A DNA stretch of 64,000 bases from Linanthus parryae. Lineage: Eukaryota; Streptophyta; Magnoliopsida; Ericales; Polemoniaceae. The notes beneath the pieces were generated by a model. It ran no database searches, was not told where the DNA came from, and saw only the letters and a list, made by a program, of their open reading frames with translations. Where the stretch lies: contig JALGPY010000009.1 in the NCBI GenBank assembly GCA_023055425.1, positions 32,965,275-33,029,274 on the forward strand. The letters are read 5' to 3'. Positions within the stretch are counted from its first letter, which is position 1, and the number at the start of each line of letters is the position of its first letter. A program made the position numbers and the translations under genes. This document shows positions 11,638-22,150 of the stretch, piece by piece.

Positions 11638-12991
11638 AAACGAACTCCTAGAGTCAATATCCTATCGATGAGAAAAGGGGAAGCGATGCTTTTGATATTT
11701 ACAGTGATGAGTTGTGAAATATTACAAAGTACTTCTTGTGTGATTCCCTAAGATGATCTACACCATTGGATTTGAAAAACGAAATTTGAAATCGTCATGG
11801 ATTTTGACAAAGCATACAACGGTAATGTTATCACCACATATATCTAATATTTATTAATTGAGTAGCGTACTCTTTATTCCTGTCACATGCCACATAATCT
11901 GTTTACTTGCTATGGGTGGTAGCTTACACAGCCGTTTTCTAATCATTTTCATCAAAATTGCGCCCGCTTTTGCCATTATAAAACCGCAGGTTATCAACCG
12001 AGGTTGGAAACGTTCACGACACATTTGGATAGGGAGACTTGATGCTTAGAACATCACATAGTATCTTTATTTCACCATTTAAATGTAGTCTCTTTTTACA
12101 AACACTGTTAGTGGTCATCTTGAATTTGTAATAAACTATGTTTTGAGTTATCGATGGTTGTACTAACTGTGAATCGACGTTCCTTATCCGTTTCCAGTGG
12201 GGTTTATTTCCTCGGGCGGAAGCATCCCACAATTTTGGGGTGTTTCACTTGCGAGTTTGTAGATCACGATCACTCACAATCTTCCTCAGTTGTTCAGACC
12301 CTTTAGTGAGTTCAGTTACTTTCTCTTCAAGGAAACTGAGTTGGTTGTCATGACAGGCATCCCACGCACATCATATGAAAGACCTTTGGTACTATTAGAT
12401 AGCGCATTATGGAAGTCGCATTCACTTTCATCGCATTCTTCTGCATGGAACTTTGTCCCAGTAGAGGATTCATGACACTTCGTTCCTCCTAACCTCACCT
12501 TTTCTATAACAGCATTTAGGACAACATCGATGTTGATCTTATTTGGAAAGAGTATCATCTTTTCCCCCTTTGACTCAAATGGATCCCTAGGATTTGACTA
12601 CTACAAGCCAAAGATAGGAGAACCCTTGGGAAGGTCGTTTGAAGGATTTCATCATTTGATGACTTAGACTTGCTTCAAGTGATGCGACCAAAATCTTTGA
12701 GGCCTTACTCAGCCACATTAGTGGAAGATTTAGGTCCTCCGATCTTGACATGTGGGTCTTGAGAATCATTATGGGTGTGTTGAGGAGTAGAGATAAGATG
12801 TAGATATGTCCCACCGGGCGTGCATAAATTTTTACACACAAATTTGTGCTATTGAAACAAAATCGAAAAATTCTATATACCAAATATTTATTGATGTAAT
12901 TAATGTAGTGGGTTACAGTCTCTCAAAGCAAATTTCTAAACAAAAATTTGAATCCTCTGATTCTTATCATTTATCTCGAAAGAGATATTTA
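11638..12991. other. Unassigned DNA between SIRE-1 and the MITE
   Basis: No intact gene. On the minus strand, scattered open stretches (about 12883-12587, 12558-12316 and 12232-12014) lie in different frames and look like a decayed coding region whose identity I cannot name. No LTR, tRNA or polypurine signature is visible. Confidence 0.3.
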
Positions 12992-14117
12992 GAGCATCTC
13001 CAACCATTCTCCATTTCTCCATATTTGGTGATTTTTTTTTGAAGATTTTAGTCTCCAACCTCAAATCTCCATTTCTCTTTTTCTCCAAAAAAAATGGAGA
13101 TTTATTTCAAGCCTCCAACCATGTTTGACTAAAAAATATCCATTTCTCCATTCTCTATTTTTTTCCATTTATTAGGAGGTGGAGATGTTCATCTCCAACC
13201 ATCCTCCATTTCGCCAAAAATATCTCCATTCTCCATTTTTTCCTCCAGAATTGGAGGAAAAAAAATGAAGAATGGAGATTCATCTCCATTTCATTGATTA
13301 GCGTGTAAAATGAATAATTTTACTATAAATGTGTATATTAGTGACTTAAAACATATATATTATTGGTAAAAGTATGACATATTAACAATTGTTAACTATT
13401 ACGAATAAAAAATAATGATATATGTTTATATTCATTCTATTAAATTTTAAATAAAATAAAAAAAAATAACAACATGAATATAAAAAGTGAACACATACAA
13501 GTATGACTAAATAAAAATATTACAAAAACAAAATCATAAAGACATTACATGAAAATGAAATACATGGTTAAAAATAAAAACACAAAAAACGATTCTAAGA
13601 AAGAACATGAAATGATAATTTATTTCGGACTTCCTCCACCTAGGAAGTCGCATATGTAGCTTGAACCATGAGAGAATGAACCATCTTGAATATTAGGAGA
13701 TTTGGGGACATAAGCGTCTTATCGGATATGTGTGATCAAACAGAAAATGATGGTGAATGAGATGTATTGTGTGAAATTTTAATCATTTGATGTAGGCTTT
13801 AATTAAATTTGTAATAGAATATCGTATTGAAATTAAATTGCTAAAAATTATGTTGAAACTAGCATTAATAGTTTTTTGAAGGAATTTTGGTGTTAACCAT
13901 TGGAGACTATAATCTCCATAAATGGAGAAATGGAGATATATATTATTTTATTGTTTGGAGTAAAATTTGGTTGTATTGGTTGGAGACTAAAATCTCTATT
14001 CTTCCTCCAAAAATGGAGAAATGGAGAAATAGAGGAAGAATGGTTGGAGGTTGCTCCATTTTTTTCCACAAAAAATGGAGAATGGAAGAAAAATGGAGAT
14101 AATGGTTGGAGATGGTC
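12992..14117. mobile_element. Large MITE, PIF/Harbinger (Tourist) type
   Basis: The element starts GAGCATCTCCAACCATT and its other end, read on the minus strand, is GACCATCTCCAACCATT, giving terminal inverted repeats. It is flanked by TTA on both sides (12989-12991 and 14118-14120), the usual PIF/Harbinger target duplication. Both ends extend inward for about 230-290 bases as inverted arms built from many copies of CTCCATT or its complement AATGGAG. The ~600-base AT-rich core (about 13300-13880) has no long frame and no visible transposase. At 1,126 bases it is long for a MITE; a deletion derivative of an autonomous element is plausible. Confidence 0.8.
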
Positions 14118-14120
14118 TTA

Positions 14121-15123
14121 GGAGCTTGCTCTTTGACCGAATGAGTAGGCGTTCTTCAATTTTGGCAAAGAATGCGAAGAACCCGTTGAAGGTATTGAAA
14201 AATGGGAAGAACCATGTAATGATCTTGGTGATGGATGTATGAAATCTTCAAGGCTTTAGCAGTCTGATCTTCAGTCCTCTCTCCTTCGTGCCAGATCGAA
14301 TTGTATGATTTATGTCATAGGGGTGAACCCATTTATAAAGGCGATGGAGTAAGATGTGTAGTCATGTTCCAACTCATACAAGTAATTTTATTTTATTTAT
14401 CTACTTAATAAAAGAATATTCTCCACTAATCACATAATTATTATTTTCTAATCTTGTTTAAAAATAATGCTTTATAATAAGAAATATTTATTTCTTATTT
14501 TTTTGCACCAATTTGGCAAGTGGCGTGATATGATTTGCCAAACTTGCACAACTCGATACATGAACAAGTAGCTGACATATTTAAAAAAGCCTTGCTTAAC
14601 AATCATTTTGACTACTTGAGAACGAAGCTCAATTTGTGTGAAAGTAACTACAGTGCAGAGCCAGTAATGGGTATATAGACGAAACCACTATTATAATACA
14701 ATAAAGATTGGGGGATGCCAGTGCAATCATCATAAACTTGTATATGTGTTAGTTATGTGTTTGTTAGGAACAAATGTTAGTTTCTAATAAGTGCATTTTT
14801 CACTATATATACAGTGTATGTATCTGTACAAATTAATCAAGTTAGAATACATTTACACAAAGAGCTATGGGCTTAAATGGTTTAAATGGGTTGCATGCAT
14901 CTGTAACTGCAGTCCCTTAGGCTTCAAAGATGCATGCCAATTGAAATTCATCATGTGCCCCATTAATGATCACGTAATCTACCAATTGGACTGTTACGGA
15001 GGATCAACACTATAAACGCCCCTACCTCAGTTCTCTTTTGCCACAGATCCACACCCAATCACCTTGTCTTTCGCTTATCCCCCCAACCGCTGATATGAGG
15101 CAACTTCCACCACTTTCAAAAAA
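14121..15123. other. Non-coding stretch right of the MITE
   Basis: AT-rich DNA with no recognisable gene, LTR or terminal repeat. The sequence next to the MITE (14121-14300) should be the continuation of that left of 12992, but no protein can be read across the joined site. A CTATAAACG box at about 15010 and a C-rich leader-like stretch precede the small ORF at 15124. Confidence 0.3.
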
Positions 15124-15486
15124 TTGGGGCAGCCAATTTTTGTTATGAAAGCCCTTGATAAGAAGGTGAAAAAAAAAACTAAAAAAGGCAAAAGCACGAA
15201 GAAGATTCAATCTGGTGGAAAGAGTAAAGGAACGGTTCAGAAAAGGGTTGCACGAGTTGAAACGGCCATGACTCTAGTTTTAGATGTCATGCCTTTGGCA
15301 ATGCTCCCTCTTGTGGAAAACACTCATTTCTCCTCTGATGTTATTTTTGCCCTGCCTGCTCCTGATGTTTTGACCATGTTTTCATTTTTTTTATTTTTTT
15401 TTTGGCTTTTTCTTATTTGTTTTTTTAAAAAATTTGTTAATGTAAAATTCCCTATGAGGCAGTATTCAAAGGGTTTATATATATGA
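15124..15486 (+). CDS. Small doubtful ORF, lysine-rich then hydrophobic
   Basis: A 120-codon frame. The first ATG of this frame gives either the whole protein or a start a few codons inside (MKALDKKVKKKTKKGK). The N-terminal half is dominated by K, G, S and R; the C-terminal half has a phenylalanine/leucine-rich segment (about residues 82-104) encoded by T-runs, which may not be real protein. I recognise no domain. It could be the 5' part of a host gene, a retro-pseudogene, or chance. A TATA-like box about 110 bases upstream is the only support. Confidence 0.2.
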   Translation: MGQPIFVMKALDKKVKKKTKKGKSTKKIQSGGKSKGTVQKRVARVETAMTLVLDVMPLAMLPLVENTHFSSDVIFALPAPDVLTMFSFFLFFFWLFLICFFKKFVNVKFPMRQYSKGLYI

Positions 15487-15625
15487 AACGGAATCTTTTG
15501 TGTTTCAACATCCCTTTTGTTTGTTGCAGTCCCTTTAACATCCGTTTCTTTTGTATTTCAATTGTTCTTTATGTATTAACGGGCTTGGAAGTCGGCAATT
15601 ATCACAACAAAAAAAAAAACTGAAC
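15487..15625. other. Short non-coding stretch after the small ORF
   Basis: AT-rich, with an A-run at 15610-15620. Nothing recognisable. Confidence 0.3.
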
Positions 15626-15765
15626 GTAGATTACCAATTTCAAGTAGAATTGAAACATAGATTACCAATATCAACTAGAATTGAAACATAGATTACCAAT
15701 TTCAAGCAATTTCAACTGGAATTGAACAACAGAATACCAATTTCATTCAATTTCAACATATCTGA
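15626..15765. repeat. Imperfect tandem repeat (~31-base unit)
   Basis: The phrase AGATTACCAATTTCAA followed by an AATTGAAACA-type stretch recurs about three to four times with small changes, giving a decayed short tandem array next to the foldback at 15821. Confidence 0.6.
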
Positions 15766-15820
15766 TATTGCTAAACAATATATTACCAATACAATTGAAC
15801 AATAATCAATATATTTTTGA

Positions 15821-15929
15821 TGATTAATGAAGCTCCCAAAAGAAGGTTACACGAAGCCCTAATTCTGGAACAACTGTTGTTCAAGAATTAGGGCTTCCTG
15901 TAACCCTCTTTTATGAGCTTCAATAATCA
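15821..15929. repeat. Long foldback (inverted repeat) with almost no loop
   Basis: The 54 bases of the left arm and the reverse complement of the right arm differ at only about six positions, with a single base between them at the centre (GAACAAC T GTTGTTC). The RNA would be a nearly fully paired ~54-bp hairpin. It could be a small foldback element, a recent inverted duplication, or a young microRNA/siRNA-type hairpin. No protein frame uses it. Confidence 0.75.
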
Positions 15930-16389
15930 ACAGGAATTAACAATCTCCATCAACGATTCAGATGGTAGATTTCAAAATGAAATAAATCAAAATGAAACAT
16001 GTTTTAAAATGAACATATAGAGAAGGTTTTACGATTGAGCTCACAGGATTTCGACATGAGGGTCGACGATGGTGTGCGTTTGATGGCGATTCAACTTTTT
16101 TGTGGCGATTATGGGTTGGATGGCGATTCAACCATCTCCACCACTGTCTTTCCATTCTCTGTTCTCTTCTCTCTCTGTTCTCTCTTCTCTCTCTATTCTC
16201 TTCTCTTCTCTGGATTCTGGGTGGACCGCTCCATTTGTCTCTCCTTAGACTTCTCTTCTCTTCCATTCCCTCTCTGTTCTCTCTTCTCAAAGACATGAAA
16301 ATGAAAGAACCAGAAAAATTTCATTCCCCAGAGACCTAGCTAGGGTTTCTTTCTCTTCTGGCGAGGGCTATTTAAATTTTCGCCCCCAA
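15930..16389. other. CT-rich stretch before the CACTA-like end
   Basis: About 16140-16290 is a TCTCT/CTCTT-rich run that makes artificial open frames on both strands. I do not consider any of these frames a gene. It may be the leader of a gene or transposon lost by truncation. Confidence 0.3.
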
Positions 16390-16784
16390 AATTTTGCGGA
16401 CAAACCAAAGAAATTGGACACCTATTAAGTTGAACATATACGGCTAGATATCTCGTCGTATCAGACCTTAACTAACGACGTTAGGCATCTCTCGCCCTTT
16501 ATGTCAAAGATATTTTACCGGGATAATGAAATGACGCGGTTACAAATTATTTCTCGCATTTTATAATAAAAGTATTAACGGAGAAATTAGTTCTCGCCGT
16601 TTTAGTTCCAATTCTTGTCATTTATGCTAAATTATATACGGGGCCATTAATTTATGGCCGTATCAGACAATTTTAAGCGAGAATAGAAAATATCGCCGTT
16701 TATGATACAATAAACGACGAAATTTACTCTTGCCGCGCGAATTTCAGTATAAGTTTGCCATTTTTGTGTTCATTTCTAGTAGTG
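16390..16784. mobile_element. CACTA-like transposon terminus
   Basis: The segment ends TTTCTAGTAGTG, which read on the minus strand is CACTACTAGAAA, the classic plant CACTA terminal motif. Inward are repeated short sub-terminal words built around CGTCGT, CGCCG and GTATCAGAC, typical of CACTA ends. The matching opposite terminus is not found, so the left limit is a guess. It abuts the copia RNase H remnant at 16785, suggesting that it landed in that element. Confidence 0.5.
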
Positions 16785-16787
16785 TCA

Positions 16788-17226
16788 TGCTCTTACAAGA
16801 ATATCCACCACTGGATACTGTGTTTTTCTTGGTTCAAATCTTATTTCATGGGTGCAGAAACAACACACAGTTGCAAGGTCTTCTTGTGAAGCTGAATATA
16901 GGGATTTAGATGTTGCAGCTGCAGAAATCAAATGGATCAAGTTCCTCCTTGCTGATCTCAGTATTGTTTTGTCCTCTTCTCCAGCTCTGTATTGTGACAA
17001 TTTGTCAGCCATTTCTCTAGCTAGAAATCCCGTTTTGCATGCCAAAATAAAACATATAGAGGTTGATTTTCATTTCATTGGAGAGTTAGTTCTTTCCAAA
17101 GAGTTGGTCCTTCTTCATGTTTCAAGCTCTCAACAAATAGCTGATGTGTTTACTAACCCTCTTAATTGTCCTGCTTTCTCTTCTTTTTTGCCAAAGCTTC
17201 AAGTGTTTTCACCCTCCCATCTTTGA
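16788..17226 (+). pseudogene. Copia RNase H tail (5'-truncated element)
   Basis: The frame from 16788 reads the copia RNase H signature, starting RISTTGYCVFLGSN and continuing with KQHTVARSSCEAEYR, then CDNLSA and HIEVDFHFI, and stops at TGA 17224-17226, immediately at a polypurine run. Only the last ~145 codons of pol survive; protease, integrase and RT are absent upstream, where the CACTA-like end begins. The spacing to a short LTR suggests an Ale- or Ivana-type copia, unlike the Sireviruses and the Tork-like element. Confidence 0.85.
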
Positions 17227-17236
17227 GGGGGAGTAT

Positions 17237-17463
17237 TGAATGTAAGGGTATGAAGTGTAGTTTCACAAATATAGTGTTAGTGTTAGTTCTGTAAACAAGT
17301 TATAGTTGAGGGATTAGTTTGTAAATACTCAGGACTATGTCCTCCTGGTGTATTGGTTGAAGAATAACGAACGAATTAGTTTTCCCTCCATTTCTCTCTT
17401 CATCTTCTTCTTCTCTTCTCAGATCCCCTTTCTGATTCTCTAGAATGATTGAGAACTTCTACA
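17237..17463 (+). repeat. Short 3' LTR of the truncated copia
   Basis: It follows the polypurine tract TTGAGGGGGAG (17223-17233), begins TGAATGTAAGG and ends near TTCTACA (CA at 17462-17463 or 17464-17465). About 227 bases, with a CT-rich end. No second LTR or target duplication can be checked because the 5' part is lost. Confidence 0.65.
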
Positions 17464-17465
17464 CA

Positions 17466-19144
17466 TGCATCTAATTACAATGAAAGGAAGATAAAAAAAT
17501 TGGCCAATTGGGTATAGCTCTTAGATGGAAGTTCAAAAATTTGTAAAAATAAAGTAAACTTCGGCCACAACTTTGATAACTTGTACCATGTATCGCCTCA
17601 TGACACGGTAGTCGATCAACATCTTCTAATTAATCAAACCTTATTATTTACTTTGAGCTTGATGCCATGCACACCTATACATGTTCTAAATTTCCACTTC
17701 TGCAACCGAAATAATGGAACCACTTATAAGCATATATATAAGTGGAGAGGAAGTTATATATACATGTGCACTTTTTAACTTTGAAGAAAGGAGCACAACA
17801 GATAGGCCATAGTCTTAAAACTCCCATGTGGAGACCATGTGGTCCGATTTTATTTTCCGTTTGCCAAATCCAAAATGTATGCCCTTTCAGAGTTTCTCTT
17901 CTTGTTGGACCCAGCTGCCTTCCCCTCATCACCATGTTTTCCGGATCCTGCCAATTCTCTCTTTTTCTCCTCTTCCCTCCCTACTAGAGACCTATATGTA
18001 CACTTAAATATTATTAATTAATGCTAGCTCGTCACAACATAAGATTAACTCTTTCTTTCGTTGACAAATGTGATTTATATTTGTTCTGAGTTGACTCATC
18101 TCATCTCTTCTCATCTCACTTTTGACTGCTATATTGTCATGCAGAAAATATATTGATCCTTACGAAGTTCTACTTTGATGTTTCTCTTCTTACTTCTTAC
18201 TTCGCATTTTCAAGATTATTAGATGCGATGAGTTGATTAAGAAAATTATGCAAGAAAGTACATAATCTTTTGATGGTGGTGTATAGTAAATTTTGTTTTA
18301 AAACACCATTAAAAAATTATGAAATTCGTGCATCGTTTTGCTAATTGACTCGATGAATAGTGAATGAGGATACAAGAGAAGAAACGGAAGAAATATCATT
18401 CTTAACATTTGGTGTTTTTATCATTTTAGATACACCAGAATGGGAGTCATGGTTTAAGAGTACGGTGAGATTGAGCACTAGGAAAGAATAATGTATTAAT
18501 CAGGTGAGGTTTTGTGGTGAGATGAGAGCAATGTAAATTTCCTCATGTGCATGCATGGAATGAGTCTCAATTCGCTAAATTTTGTCTTGTTTTAAGCAAT
18601 GTATCGAGGTGAGGGGCTACAAATGTTAGGTCTGCATGAGACTACGGGAACTTTAATCACCTTAACAAATTAGATAATTGTAATATTCCCTTTAGGGTTT
18701 TTCTTCATTTTTGTGAGGTAGGCCATGTACAGCCATGTGCTTGCATGTGCTGTGTCTTTCTCTTATAGGCCCACCATGCACCTCCCCATCCATATTTTGA
18801 GCAAATAAATTGCTTTGCCCTTCACTTTCGTTCCTCTCACATTCTCTCTTCCTCTGGAACTTCTTGCCTTCTGATACAGTTTTGTTGGATCCCAAGAAAC
18901 TACTCTCTCTCTCTCTCTCAGAGAGTTTCTCTGCAACTTTGTCATCACTCTCCTAGTTCTTTGGCATCATATCGTTTCCCAATCAGCTAAAAGACCTTCG
19001 GAAGAGGTATGCATATGTATTATGTATATGGAGTTTATTGTCTTATTAACATTGCTTTTTCCCCTCCATTGCCAAAATTGTGTATGTTCTATGTGAAAGG
19101 CAGTTATTTTTAGTTTTCAGCTATGTTCTCACCTGCAGAACGTT
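17466..19144 (+). other. Upstream region and leader of the bHLH gene
   Basis: No coding sequence. The transcript probably starts within about 18800-18900, where an AAATAAA-type TATA-like box (about 18804) is followed by a CT-rich leader and a CTCTCT run at 18903-18920. A good donor, GAAGAG/GTATGC at 19006/19007, precedes the second CT run; with an acceptor at 19276 (CACAG) or 19281 (ACAG) this would make a ~270-base 5' UTR intron. These are inferences. Reading frames between 17581 and 18021 show no recognisable domain. Confidence 0.4.
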
Positions 19145-19158
19145 CTCTCTCTCTCCTC

Positions 19159-19219
<61 letters not shown>
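19145..19219 (+). repeat. CT microsatellite in the leader or leader intron
   Basis: A nearly pure CT dinucleotide run of about 75 bases, interrupted near its start, ending 60 bases before the bHLH acceptor candidate. It may serve as part of a pyrimidine-rich leader or tract. Confidence 0.95.
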
Positions 19220-19221
<2 letters not shown>

Positions 19222-19282
19222 TTTATGCTTCAAGAGTTTCCTCATAGGTTGTTATGTTACTGACTTACCTACACAGAACAGG

Positions 19283-19867
19283 ATGCACAGCCGCGATAGC
19301 TCTTTGAAGCATGAATTTCTGGAGAAATGGGCAATGGGTCTCAAAGTCTGCAACGAATCGAAGAAGAAGATGAACTTGTTGGAGCGGAAGAAGGCGATAA
19401 AGCTATCGGCTGACATGGCCATGGCTTCAGCTAGAAAGGGCCGCACCCAATGGAGCCGTGCCCTAATCTCCAACGCTTCAAAAGACCAACAAAACAAGAA
19501 ACTCATCCATCATCTTCTTGGTACTAGTATTGGAGCCACTAGTATTACTGCTAAGGGCTCTTCATATGCCCTAAAGAAAGAGGTTTCAAATGCATGCACT
19601 CCCCGCAAAAGGGGTAGTTCAAGAAACAAGAAGATCTTGAGGAGGAAGTCAAAGCAAGTAGCAACTCAAAGGGCTCGTGCAAGAACAATCGCTAAAAATT
19701 TGGTCAAGAAAAGGACCGTAGTGCTAAAGGGGCTGGTACCGGGAGGAGAATCGATGGATGAATATAATCTGATGGAGGAAGCCCTGGATTATATTGTCTC
19801 GCTACGAGCTCAAGTCGATGTGATGCGACTCATAGCTAATGCAAGTGAGCATTTGAAGGGTAATTAA
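19283..19867 (+). CDS. IBL1-like: IBH1-like atypical bHLH transcription regulator
   Basis: A single-exon gene of 194 codons, the only convincing host gene in the window. The C-terminal helix-loop-helix (about residues 128-188) has helix 1 ending in VVLKGLVPGG, a loop, and helix 2 EEALDYIVSLRAQVDVMR. The region before helix 1 is basic but lacks the His-Glu-Arg pattern needed to read an E-box, so it is an atypical, probably non-DNA-binding bHLH. The N-terminal part (FLEKWAMGLKV, then KLSADMAMAS and WSRALI) matches the conserved N-terminus of the IBH1/IBL1 group. Known members dimerise with growth-promoting bHLHs in the nucleus and repress brassinosteroid- and gibberellin-driven cell elongation. 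The ATG at 19283 is chosen because it precedes the conserved N-terminus and follows a CT-rich leader. The exact orthologue (IBH1 versus IBL1) is not settled. Confidence 0.88.
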   Translation: MHSRDSSLKHEFLEKWAMGLKVCNESKKKMNLLERKKAIKLSADMAMASARKGRTQWSRALISNASKDQQNKKLIHHLLGTSIGATSITAKGSSYALKKEVSNACTPRKRGSSRNKKILRRKSKQVATQRARARTIAKNLVKKRTVVLKGLVPGGESMDEYNLMEEALDYIVSLRAQVDVMRLIANASEHLKGN

Positions 19868-20432
19868 GCTGATCATCAATGGCTTGAAATATGTTTGTTC
19901 GTTAAATTTGCTTCTTTTTATCTCTTTTTTTGGTAGAAAATAGACTGGGAAGAACAAGTTTGGGGGTATAGAAAGATAGAAGAATGTATATATCTGAAGT
20001 TTGATGAAACAATTATATTTATGTTAATTATACCCTTTGATTACAACCAGAATATGAAGGCTATGATGCTTTTTATAATTTGAAAAATCAAAATAAACAT
20101 TTTGTCTCTATACTGTTTTGAATTATAAGTAGAATGCTCCATGTGACTGTATGAACCAAAGCATATTGGCATTTTTCAACTTTCTTGGTAGAATAATTGT
20201 ATTTTCCATCTATGAAATTGAGCATGAACTTTGCTAATCATTGTACATGTTGCAATGTTGATCTTGTAGGCCCCACTATTCTGATAAATTTGGGTAAATC
20301 AATTGTTTTATACCTTTCATTTTGAGTAGGTTAATTATATTATATTTTTTCAATTTTGGAGTAGGTTAATTTTTGTTTAGACCAAGGAAAATAGTTCAAC
20401 CTCGACATCTCAGACTTATTTTGACATTACAA
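19868..20432 (+). terminator. bHLH 3' UTR and polyadenylation region
   Basis: AT-rich sequence after the stop. The clearest polyadenylation signal is AATAAA at 20092-20097, about 225 bases downstream. The rest, to the CACTA-like start at 20433, shows nothing recognisable. Confidence 0.45.
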
Positions 20433-22150
20433 CAATTTAGGCTTTCAATGATTAGTTTCATTCCGACAACCAAGAAATTGGTCGTCAATAGCAGTAAAAC
20501 CAGACTGCTTTCGTACGTTTGTCATCTACTTTGTCATCTTTCAGATTTTTAAAGACAAATTGTAATTTTATCGTCGGAGATCGACAATTCTTCATAAATG
20601 CAAAATTATAAACGTGCAATATTGTCGTCAATAGATCTAAACACAATTTTGACTAAACGTGTGATCAGGAAATTAAAATTTCATCAAAGAATTGGGTCAA
20701 AAACACAATTTTACAAAATTTTCACTCGACCTATCAACATTTTGGGCGGGCATTGAAAATTTCACTTAACATTTTGGCTAGAAACTAGCAATTCGTCAAA
20801 TAACTGAGCCAAGTACAAATCAATTCACCAAGACATTGCAACTGCCGATTGAAATTTTCCAACTCTCCTTTCTCTTCTCTCTAGCTTCCTCTTCATCTCT
20901 TCTTCTTCACACCCCGCGGGCTAATCAATTTCACCAGCGCACCGTCGATCGACAATCCCACCATAGCCGCATAACCACGATCATGGAAATCATTGTTCTG
21001 CGGTGAAAGGTCAACCGAAGGAGGGGGGAAGAGACGACGCATTTGGATCTAGAACCCTAAAGGCCGGTCGCCATTGATCGGAATTGCGCAGATCATCGTC
21101 GAAGAATCAAATTCGAAGCTTTTCCCCAATACTCAAGTAAGAAACGTCAATGATTTGATTTTCAATTCATAGATTATGGTTTATTTTATATGGGCCTTTT
21201 ATTGTTTCACGGTGGATTAGTACTATCATATTGGGGCTTATTTGTTCTTCATTCCAGTGACATGTTCTATGGTTGTTTCTTTTTCTTTGAGGGTATAAGG
21301 GTACTGTTCGTTCCTTGTTTGTTTTAAACAATATGGTTGTCATTTCAATAAGTGAATAACTGACATGTTGACTATGATGTGTCGATGATTTTTCATTACT
21401 TTGCTATATGCATATAGTTGTGTGATACTTTGGATAGTTGAATGTGATGTCTCCGAGAGTGCTGGATGAAACTCATGTAATTGATAATGTGATGTCTTCA
21501 AATTCATATTTACGATATTAAGTTTTAAAGTACCATGGCTCTTTGCTGCTTGCATTCGATTTTACCAAGTGGAATAAACTTGTGCGTCTCATTTACTTCA
21601 AGATCTTTGTTATAACGTGTTGTACTTCTTGGATAACTTGGTACATACAGTTCTAGCAGTTAACTCTATAGCTATTTGTGTCTTGTGTGGGTGCATTAGT
21701 TGTGACTTGTGTGAATTTCAATAGTAGTGTATTGAGCAAGTGGTTCTAAAACTTTCAGTAGTGTCATAGGCCGTAATGATATGGATCTATCTATAGAATT
21801 CACTCGTTGAACCTGATAGAGTACTGTAATATGCATGGCGAGGCAACCCTTTTGTAGTTTATGATCATATATTATTCGGTCCCCATGAGTACTGATATGA
21901 GCATGTTTTTGTATTCCTATGGTCATTCCATGTTAGAGTCTGTATTAATAATATGTGTTGCCTGTACTATCTCTTTGATTTTGGGGTTTTCGAACATCGC
22001 CCTCGCTGTGTGCATGTAACGTTATGGCTTTTATGCGGGAAAAAAAGTAGAATATTTCTAAGAAATATTATCAATTATTAATGAAAACAAAAGAAAAAGT
22101 TTTAAAAAATAACAGGAAAATAACATAAAAGACCAGAAAATAACATAAAT
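20433..22150 (+). mobile_element. CACTA-like 5' end, degenerate
   Basis: It starts CATTACAACAAT, one base from the CACTACAAC-type terminus. There follow sub-terminal copies of GTCGTCAATAG (about 20480 and 20626), CGTCGG/CGACAAT words and AATTTTCA words. Next is a GC-richer leader (about 20880-21130) with a donor-like CTCAAGTAAGAA near 21132, the layout of the first exon and intron of plant CACTA transposons. No transposase frame survives and the opposite terminus is missing, so the right limit is approximate. Confidence 0.4.

Noticed and set aside
12014..12883. A minus-strand host gene
   Set aside because: The open stretches are short, in different frames and without a recognised domain; recorded only as possible decayed sequence.
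16035..16339. Open frames on both strands, 80-110 codons long
   Set aside because: They are all created by a CTCTT-rich run; the composition is low complexity and no domain is present.
18081..18540. A second MITE suggested by GATGAG/CTCATC words
   Set aside because: No clear terminal inverted repeat or target duplication could be aligned.
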